DNA of 64,000 bases, from assembly GCF_030247185.1 (NCBI RefSeq), contig NC_080571.1, forward strand, positions 81,340,525 to 81,404,524. Reading direction: 5' to 3'. Below are positions 56,396 through 64,000 of this stretch, piece by piece. Source of the stretch: Malaya genurostris. Taxonomy: Eukaryota; Arthropoda; Insecta; Diptera; Culicidae. A program made the translations under genes and the position numbers. The notes beneath the pieces are model-generated. The model was given only the letters and a program-made list of their open reading frames with translations. It ran no database searches and had not been told where the DNA came from. Position 1 is the first letter of the stretch. Every line of letters begins with the position of its first letter.

Positions 56396-58080
56396 ACGGA
56401 TATCAAAATTTCAAGTCAATTTACAAAAGCAAAAAACACCACTTTCGAATTCAACGAAACTTTGTCCCAAGGTAGCTTATTCTGTTCCCTTCCAACCATC
56501 CGTGTATTGTACGGCGATATTATATTGCGCTTTGGCGTGTGTTTCGTAAATAGCGTTAACTTTACGTTTGCTTAGCGTTTCATATTGAACTGCTCTGCAC
56601 TGACGAGTCGAAGACGAAACGTAAGGAATAGTGAAATCGGTTATGTGCCCAAAGCACAAAAACGGCTGTTATCCAAACCCCTTAATAATAATGAAAAAGT
56701 ATTTCTAACTAAAACTGTTTCTTCTCCATTACTGATACATTTTGCAAACATCGGGCAGCCAGTATTCTGTGAAATTTCCTCTCAAATTGAGTTGAGTTTA
56801 GTTCATAAAATATAAAGACACTGTAAATTTTTTTAATTTAACAAGAAAATGTTTTTTTTTTTTTTGCAAAACGATGCCGAAACTTTTCAAAGTTGCTTAT
56901 ACCGACTGTGGCCGAAATGCTACTGAATGAATTTTGAAGAGCGAAACCACGGTCAAAACCGTTAGCTGTGTTTGGGAACAAAGTGAATTTTCACTCTGGT
57001 GTGCTGCGATTGGTTCCGGGAAACGTGGACCAATTGTAATAAATTTTTCATGAATGTACTAACGAAACACTTTAATGCCGTTGCTAAACATGATTGAGTT
57101 GAAATTTTTCGGATCGATTGTTGGTTGAATGGTATAAATCCATCTACGAGTCACTGGGTTATAAGCGATTAAAATTATGACAACAACGTCTAACGCGACT
57201 AGTTTTGACTTTTTAAATGACCCCCGGTGACTTATAGTAAAAAATAAGCCATTTTTATGGACGCAAAACAGAGGATAATTAAAATTCCTGAAAATATATT
57301 TAAGTAAATATAATTGAATTCTTTAATCTGAAAATATAAAAGGATTATCAGTAGCAAAATCATTTTCGAGGAATAACTGGACTACATGTAAATATCCTGA
57401 AATAACTCAATCTACTGCTAAAGCATTACCGTGCAATGTTAGTATGCAAATATAATATTTCAAACAAGTTAATATTAACAAACAATTTTATAAGGTACAC
57501 ACGTCAACCAAGGGTTCTCTGTTGCTATGAAAGTTTAAGAATCTATGAGGAAAACTCGAGGATAGGAATATATAATAAACAAGCGAATCCGGAGCAATAT
57601 TCCTAAATATTTATTCTGTCCGTGGAAACAAAATTTAATATATGCACTAGGATAATTTCTAAATTATCGTTCGATTGATGGCATGAAAAGAATTTCACTA
57701 ATTATTAGAAGCAACTTCCTAACGAAAAATCGACCAAGCAATGAAAATTAAGTAAACGTGCAACTCAGTTGACACCAATTTGTAATTTTCACGGTACCAA
57801 CTATTGCTCGATTTGGAATGGTAATCGACCGAAGCAGAAATTGCTCACGACCGTGAAGCAATGAATTTATGAGCCATCAATCTTTCCATGACTACTGTTG
57901 CCTTCAAAGCGGGAACGGGAAATGAAAGTGTGTTTTTTTTTCGTTTCTAGTCTCGTAGGGTCAAAAACCTAGGGAAAACACTCTCATTTTCGATAAAATC
58001 TCACCATTGGTCACGTGATACCTCATAAATCGTGTGCATAATTCTCACCCGCTCGATCAAGCTCTCCGCCCGCCGGGCGA
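56396..58080. other. AT-rich stretch, no supported gene
   Basis: Frames of 60-76 codons without domains. Nothing else recognised. Confidence 0.3.
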
Positions 58081-58615
58081 ATGAGGTCCTTCTTTCCTGG
58101 GCGCTCATCGTGACTGCTGTCGCTTCCACAGGTCGTCCTGCACTAACACCGTTACTTTAAGGCACTTGCTTCTTCCTTTTTCTTTTTTCTCAGGGCCGTA
58201 TCAACTTCAGCTGACGGCAGGTAATGAGATCCACTTTCAAACTTGGCACTTCCGACAACAGCAACAGTTTACGACAAGTGCGAGCGGTTTTCCAACAGCG
58301 CTTTCCCGACCACTCTACAACCGCCCCACAATTAATCCGATGGTGCGCTATTCTCGTGAATCTCCTCGAAACTGTTTCGCTCAATGCTTCCTCGCACTAG
58401 GTGCAATGTTGCCTACCTGCCAGCTGAGATCAGACAACATGACGTTTATTTACCAAATTTGTTTACAACAGTTAGAACTACAATCACGTATCGACTTCTT
58501 TTATCGGCACGTACCGAAGATCTCATCTACTTCGATTTCTCACTCTGAAGGCTGGGTGTGCCGATCGGTTAAAAGCTGCAGATTTATGTAATAGTCTCAG
58601 CTGGACTAACTAAAT
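58081..58615 (+). other. Higher-complexity island with exon-like splice signals
   Basis: CG-rich relative to its surroundings. A strong pyrimidine tract ending TTTTTCTTTTTTCTCAG (acceptor, ending 58193) is followed 27 nt later by the donor GGCAG|GTAATG at 58221, outlining a possible 27-nt microexon (58194-58220) open in two frames. A weaker acceptor CGCTTCCACAG precedes it at about 58131. The 141-codon frame 58166-58591 reads through and shows no domain. It could be host gene sequence, but nothing proves it. Confidence 0.25.
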
Positions 58616-60087
58616 TTAGGATGTAGGTGTACGATTTAATTTGTTTTTCTTTTATATCAAAGAAGAAAAAACATCGCATTGATTGTCTAGTTTTGGTATA
58701 ACCTAAAGGACCTAGTGTGAACTTACTGAAATAAAAAAATAAACCAAAAAAAATTACGTTATAAACTAATGCAACTTGCAGTCACAAAGTAGTGACGGAT
58801 ACAGTCACGTAACTTATACAGAAGGAACACTATCATCCTTTACCATAATAATAATATGAAATAGAATAATTGTACCAATAGTCAGCTCATTAGTCGCATA
58901 TTATTATACTCGTTTATTTAATCCCGGTTTCAATCTAATTGTGGTTGTTCACCGGAGTATTATTTTTCTTATTACTCGGTCAACAATCAACGGATTGCGT
59001 TGTAATCGGAGGATGCATATTGCATTCGGTCCTAAGAGACAATATTACTAGAAAAATTAAGAGAAAAGTGTGTAATATTGATTGCAACTATTTTCGTCCA
59101 TTGAACCAATGTACTAAACAAAGATTGCATATCTCACTTTAACTAATGGTTTTCCCATATGGAATGAATGGATGAATCTATTCGCCGAATCATGCATTAA
59201 TCTTAAAACTGGCTTTGGTGTATAAATCGGGTACATTCTTACTACCCGACCTAGCTGCGACTTGTTTGGATTTATGGAAGTCAAAAGAACTAGCGAGAGA
59301 ATAAATAGGGAAAAAGAATCGCACGGTGTCTGAACGTTTCTGACGATGCTCAGTAGGGGAAAAGACCTAGAAACGCAACTTCACTTTAAAATTTCTTGGA
59401 AACCATAGCAAATATATAACAAAAATGTCCATGAAATCGAATCAAAGATAAACTCAAGATAGAGTGGTCTGCGATTTCTTATGTATCATTTGAATAGAAC
59501 CCCTCGATGAACTCGGCTCACTGTCAGTTTCATTCATTCGAATCAAAACAAGAAGCGTTTGATCGCTAGATGCGTCGTAACCAAATGTACCGCCGCGCGA
59601 CATTATTATTACGACTGTCATGTTTCTCTTTCCATAACAGCCTTGTGAAAGTTTTCATCACAACATCCCTCAGAAAAACAGTACTGTACAGCAAACGTTG
59701 CCGTCATTCACTTCGTCTGACAGTTCATTCCATCTCAAAACATTTTCTCATTCTCCACGACAGCCGAAGAAGCAGGAAGTTTTCGCTACTGCAACAGTAA
59801 ACTTCGTGAATTAGAGTCACTACGTTGTTTCTGTCGAAACCAAAATATTACTCTCCCTTGACCAGCCCTGCGACTGTAAAAGTAATTCCCTAAAAGTCAA
59901 AGGATGTCATCGATTTTCAAAGGCTGTCACCGAATGGAATGAGCGAACATAAAGAAACAGGAAACCAACAGCCCGATCAGTTTGACTACTCTCCGGATGG
60001 AATACTCTCGTCAAACTGGCGAGTAGAAACTGTCTCAGTGACAGCATTCATTTAGGCATGCGAGCGCTGCTGCCATTACAGTTCGGC
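58616..60087. other. Intergenic stretch, no supported gene
   Basis: A weak match to motif R4 (GTTTATTTAATCCCGGTTTC) occurs at about 58911. Segment 59510-60060 has balanced composition and many TGACAG/CTGTCA motifs, as in MITE interiors, without identifiable ends. Frames of 67-76 codons are unremarkable. Confidence 0.3.
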
Positions 60088-60513
60088 ATTAGGTTTTTTA
60101 CCGTCACTGCTAACCTCAATCGGATGAACACTTTTTGACAGTCCAGCAGTACTGTTTGTAAACAGAAATTTCTTTTGTTTGTTTATTGACAAATTGGTTC
60201 AGACCATTTACGGTCCGTATCGCCTAAATAAAGTTTTAAAACATTTGTTCACGATTGAATACGGTTCGTTTTTGTTATTTATTAAATGAAAGTGACTAGT
60301 TGCAAAGTGTAAAGATGATTGTTTTAGATGTGCTCTACGATTTTTGTTTAAGCTTGTTTGTAAACAGTACCGCTGAACTGTCAAGGATGAATACTTGTTC
60401 ATTTGTGTCGTTACGATAAAAAAACCTAATATGCTTCACACATACTATTAGGTTTTTTCTGGTCAAAATGTGTTCATCCGATTGAGGTTAGCAGTGACGG
60501 TAAAAAACCTAAT
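60088..60513. mobile_element. Compound TIR element with TTAGGTTTTTTACCGTCACT ends
   Basis: The left end 60088-60131 and right end 60470-60513 are perfect 44-bp inverted repeats. Inside lies a second, diverged inverse copy of the left end (60355-60425: GTTTGTAAACAGTACCGCTG ... AAAAAACCTAATA, matching 60137-60166 and the tip) and, facing it, a further ATTAGGTTTTTT at 60448. The structure looks like a complete older element (60088-60425) plus an extra copy of one end joined by a 13-bp spacer. TA dinucleotides near both tips fit a TA target site. Confidence 0.7.
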
Positions 60514-60575
60514 AGACTGGGCTTTCGACTTTGCGCTCAGACAGTTCATGCTGTCTGGTGGCGGCTGTCATTTGG

Positions 60576-60728
60576 CGTTTTTCATTGAAAAACACTGGTG
60601 GCGTGGATTGCTCTGGTTTTGCACTTTCGAGCAGAAATCGCAATGAAACACCGTCAAAATGTTGCATTTCTGCTCGAAAGTGCAAAATCAGAGCAATCCA
60701 CGCCACCAGTGTTTTTCAATGAAAAACG
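60576..60728. repeat. Near-perfect hairpin (63-bp arms, 27-nt loop)
   Basis: 60576-60638 and 60666-60728 are inverse copies at 62 of 63 positions (CGTTTTTCATTGAAAAACAC at the base, TTGCACTTTCGAGCAGAAAT at the loop). No target duplication. It could be a compact foldback MITE or a recent inverted duplication. Open frames over it are the same sequence read on both arms. Confidence 0.85.
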
Positions 60729-60757
60729 GCAATTGAAAAGCAGTACTGCTGGGAAGC

Positions 60758-62040
60758 CTGGGGTGGAATCATGTAAGGTGATTATCACCAAGTGATTATC
60801 ACTTTTGAAAATTTGGAATCATGTAAGGTGTTAATCACCAAGTTCTGTCACCACTGCTGAAAGGCTAACATCACTATCAAACGTTGACATTACGTAAGGT
60901 GATAGTCACCACGATTTAATCACCTTCATGTCAAAATGGAGGTGATAGCAATTTAGTTATCACTTTCAGTAGTGATTTGATTTTTTGAGAAGTGGCTTTA
61001 TAAATTATTGTCCGTTAGGTGAATTTTAAGCCACTGATATAAACATAACCTACCAAAATTGGTCGGAGAGGATAATTTTTTAATAAAATTCGTACTGATA
61101 TTGTGTCAAAATTAAATACCAAAATGAAAAGTAACTTAGTTTATATAGTTTAAAAAATTCATAGAATGAACGGTAGTATTTATCAATTAAATCAATTAAT
61201 TTATGTTGTAATTATTATTTGAAGGAATATCATTGGGGTATTCGTAGAGTCAAAGATAAATTGCTTTCTGGAAAAGTGATAAGTTTATGAATGTAGACAT
61301 CTCCTGTTGCACATAACGTAACGACATAAAAAATCTATGCTAACATTTTCAGTAGAATTAGATGGCCGTGACTTAGTGAGCGACATATTAGTCTCGTTCA
61401 ACTGAACGAGTAAAAGAGATAAAACTGCGTTCTTAATTTTCTTCTTGTGTTCTTCTTAAAGTGAATGAAAACTATACACAAAATTATTTAACGGATCTTT
61501 CTCATTCGAGAGGAATGCCATCCGTTGTGAAACATCAAGAAGATCTAACAATTCGTGTCATCTCAAAGCTAGCAAATTTATCCTAAAGAACTGACTGTGA
61601 CATTGATTTCCATTGAAAAATCAAAATCGACACTAAATTAAACCAACAAGTGATTTTTTTTATTTGTTTGTGCGCAGTTTGCCATACTCGCGAGGCAATT
61701 TTTTTCAACGTTACTCTTCGATCCATACAAATCATCATTGATAAACATGACTCGAATCAATGAAAAGGATTGAAAACTATAGAAATAAAAATTTAGATTT
61801 TAAAATATTATATGGGTATACGCCACTTCCTCCTAATATCAACGGTATAAGCCACATTCATATTTTACTCCTGAAAAATTGACGTTTCTTGACAGGTGAT
61901 AAATGGAGTGAAGTTGGCTCAATCACCGGTGATGGTGATAGTAAAAGTGATCACCTTCGGTGATTCCAAACATTCTGGTGATCACCTCTTTATCACCAAG
62001 AGGTGATAGTCACTTATTACCTTACATGATTCCACCACTG
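60758..62040. mobile_element. Second hAT-like non-autonomous element (about 1.28 kb)
   Basis: The left end C-TGGGGTGGAATCATGTAAGG and right end CCTTACATGATTCCACCACTG are inverse copies for about 20 bp with a CAG-like tip. Both subterminal regions (60780-60960 and 61900-62020) are packed with imperfect palindromes around GGTGAT and ATCACC (GGTGATAGTCACC, GTGATCACC). The interior is AT-rich and non-coding. No 8-bp duplication is evident, so exact tips are uncertain. Confidence 0.6.
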
Positions 62041-62328
62041 GTCGTAACTATGACATTGATTGTTTATGTTAGAAACAATATCAAGTTACAGTATGGACGA
62101 TATTGAGCAATTTTGCTTCATATCCAGTGATCTTTAACATAATAATGTAGAAACTATCAGGTGTACAACTTTGCTTCCGCCGTTTTCCGATAGGTGGCTG
62201 TACCGGCTGAAACTGGTCAAAATACATAGATGATAATGCCTTTAAAGTGAGTATGTACAGTGCCTAACGAATTGTCATCGCCGTTTCAGTGACAGTTGTT
62301 CTTGCTTTCGTATTATTCACGCTCGAAA

Positions 62329-64000
62329 ATGTCTATTTATGTGCCCAAATCTCGCCATTTGCGGGAAGTTTTACTTTTCTGTTACAATTCGAAAAAAATG
62401 CAGCTGAAGCGCAACGAATGCTCTCAGAAACTTACGGTGATGCTGCTCTGAGTGGAAGAACTTGTCGGGAGTGGTTTCAACGTTTTAAAAATGGTGATTT
62501 CGATGTCGAAGACAATTATGGTGGTGGAAGAGAAAAAACATTCCACGGAAAGACCGAAAGACCGAAATTTTTGCGAAAAAATTAGTTGATTTTCTGATTT
62601 TAGTTAGTTATTTTTTGGGACAACTAAAAAAATCTTACTTTTGCTAATTTAGATTTTTAATTCTAATTCCCTTAATAATAAAATATTTGTTGAAATGGCT
62701 ACTTTTTTAGTTAAATTCATCAATTAAACGTGCTGTCATTTCTTAGCAAGGCATACTTCATTTCCATTTAACTATTCTTTTAGTTGAATTAGAGAAACAA
62801 AACATTGTTTTCAACCAACATATATGGTTGAATTGGTTTATGCAACTTGCAGCTGTATGGCACACTGTCGCCGAAAAAACGTTAACACCGTAATGGCTAC
62901 TAGCCACTAGATGGCACACTACTACCGAAAAAATTTTCAGTCGCAGTAGTCTTTTCTATATTGGCAGGTATAAAATACGATGTTGTATTGGAGAAAAAGA
63001 CATAAGCGAAACATAAACTTCTTTTTGAAAACTTTTCTTCTAAATCGCTGTTTTCTTCATTCGACTTCGCGAAATCGACTCTCTCACTGAAAACTTTGAG
63101 CACTCGGAAAATAAAAACCGAATACAAGTAGTACACCGGACGGCGTGGCCCGGAAGGGCATTTGACATATACAATTAGAGTGCGACATTCGAAACTCACT
63201 TCACTGCTCCGCGTAAAAACATTATTACGCACAATCGCTTCAAATGCGCACAAATTTAGCTTTTAATGGATTGTTTTGCTTTGACACTTCTCATGAGTTT
63301 TTGGCTAATAAACTTGTTAATAAAACCAATTTCATTCTTGTTTTCTTTGTGCTGTCCTTCAGTAATGATGCTGACAGATAAATAGAAATAAATTTTCTGA
63401 TTTTAATAACAAAATTAGTTGTCAATGAGAATTTCGTGTTTGATTGAAATAGTGCTGGTTTGTGTCCAGGATATTCGCCAACTAAACTCATTCTCTAACA
63501 ATAAGAGTTTTTTTCTCACCAAAGTAAATTCTCAATTTTAACTAATTTTATAGTTATTTTGGAAATTTTGTTGTTGAAATCAACTAATTCAAAAACAGTA
63601 ATATGAATTAGGCGCAAAGCTAATTTCAGTCGTTCCGTGTCAAAGATGAACAATTAGAAGCATTGCTTGATGAAGATTCGTGCCAAACCCAAGAAGAGCT
63701 TGCCGAATCGTTGGTCAGCAAGTCATTTCAAAACGTCTCAAGGCCCTGGGCATGGTTCAGAAAGAAGGAAACTGGGTACCGTACGAGTTAAAACCGAGGG
63801 ACATCGAGCGCCGTCTATTTGTATGTGAGCAACTGCTTCAAAGACAAAATTGCAAAGGGTTTTTACATCGAATCGTAACCGGTGAAGAAAAGTGGGTTCG
63901 ATACGATAATCCTAAACGCAGAAAATAATGGGAAAAGTCCGGGCATGCTACTTTGTCGAAGGCAAAACCGAATATTCACTGCGCCAAGGTTATGATTTGT
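62329..64000 (+). pseudogene. Mariner transposase pseudogene, split by a TIR element, partial at the right edge
   Basis: The start is the ATG at 62329 (MSIYVPKSRHLREVLLF), then a frameshift to EKNAAEAQRMLSETYGDAAL and CREWFQRFKNGDFDVED, the N-terminal HTH of a mariner transposase. The reading breaks at 62543 and resumes at 63642 with KDEQLEALLDEDSCQTQEEL. A small deletion then shifts the frame, and ISKRLKALGMVQKEGNWVPY follows with LKPRDIERRLFVCEQLLQRQ. The first catalytic block reads TGEEKWVRYDN where family members have TGDEKW: the aspartate is replaced by glutamate. A stop follows PKRRK at 63926. The C-terminal two thirds lie outside the window. Inactive. Confidence 0.85.
62544..63639 (+). 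mobile_element. TIR element 'CACGG family', copy 4 (1096 bp)
   Basis: Begins CACGGAAAGACCGAAAGACC (the GACCGAAA block is doubled) and ends TTTCAGTCGTTCCGTG, flanked by TC on both sides (62542-62543 and 63640-63641). Removing the element and one TC restores the mariner frame ..KTF|KDEQ.., an independent proof of the boundaries. It shares the GAGTTTTTGGCTAATAAAC segment with copy 3 and is otherwise diverged from copies 1 and 2. Confidence 0.88.

Larger units (their letters stand above)
62156..64000 (+). mobile_element. Mariner element (irritans-like), split and continuing past the window
   Basis: The left end TCAGGTGTACAACTTTGCTT after TA (62154-62155) is a typical mariner terminus. The transposase remnant follows in the same orientation, and the right end is beyond 64000. 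It is interrupted at 62544-63639. Confidence 0.8.

Noticed and set aside
58166..58591. A 141-residue plus-strand gene
   Set aside because: Begins inside a polypyrimidine tract that looks like a splice acceptor, and has no recognisable motif; more likely a read-through of non-coding or spliced sequence.

Overview
The window reads as AT-rich repeat-dominated DNA of a mosquito, most likely a culicine. The evidence is a tRNA-derived SINE with a conserved tail that resembles Feilai-type SINEs, a decayed transposase of the mosquito ITmD37E type, a Jockey-like non-LTR retrotransposon present twice, several mariner/MITE families, and the short degenerate repeats (GATTTTC / CTTCCGGTTCCGG type) common in Aedes-like genomes. 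No species is assigned. I found no intact host protein-coding gene. Nearly all short open frames look incidental or belong to decayed mobile elements.

Region by region. 1-11.8 kb holds four things: a direct-repeat pair (1-1415 and 4218-4481), a deleted mariner (1668-2589), three copies of an approximately 1.17-kb TIR element (two identical and inverted), and a broken ITmD37E transposase. 12-26 kb holds dispersed repeats, a minor 43-bp satellite, SINEs, a GC-rich MITE, a foldback element carrying a tRNA-like cloverleaf, a fold-back pair with a GAAACGTC core, and a TA-flanked MITE. 26.2-27.7 kb is a decayed Jockey. 27.7-30.2 kb and 35.6-39.2 kb are mostly featureless, with a few higher-complexity islands. 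30.4-32.4 kb is the main 43-bp satellite. 34.97-35.57 kb is a TIR MITE.

The outstanding feature is 39,309-52,087. It is a 12.8-kb element with hAT-like ends (CAGGGCTGG) and a perfect 8-bp target duplication (GTAATGAC). It has no recognisable transposase. Its arms are inverted arrays of a 117-bp repeat, and its left half is an almost perfectly uniform 7.9-kb array of an 11-bp unit (about 720 copies). A paralogue of the insertion site without the element lies only 3 kb away, at 54,893-55,120, and confirms the boundaries to the base.

52-64 kb holds a second Jockey copy, foldbacks, nested TIR elements, a second hAT-like element with palindromic GGTGAT motifs, and at the right edge a mariner broken by the fourth copy of the TIR family. 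The window is best read as nested mobile elements and the satellites they carry or seed, with at most traces of host exons or promoters (18.9-19.2 kb, 58.2 kb; low confidence).
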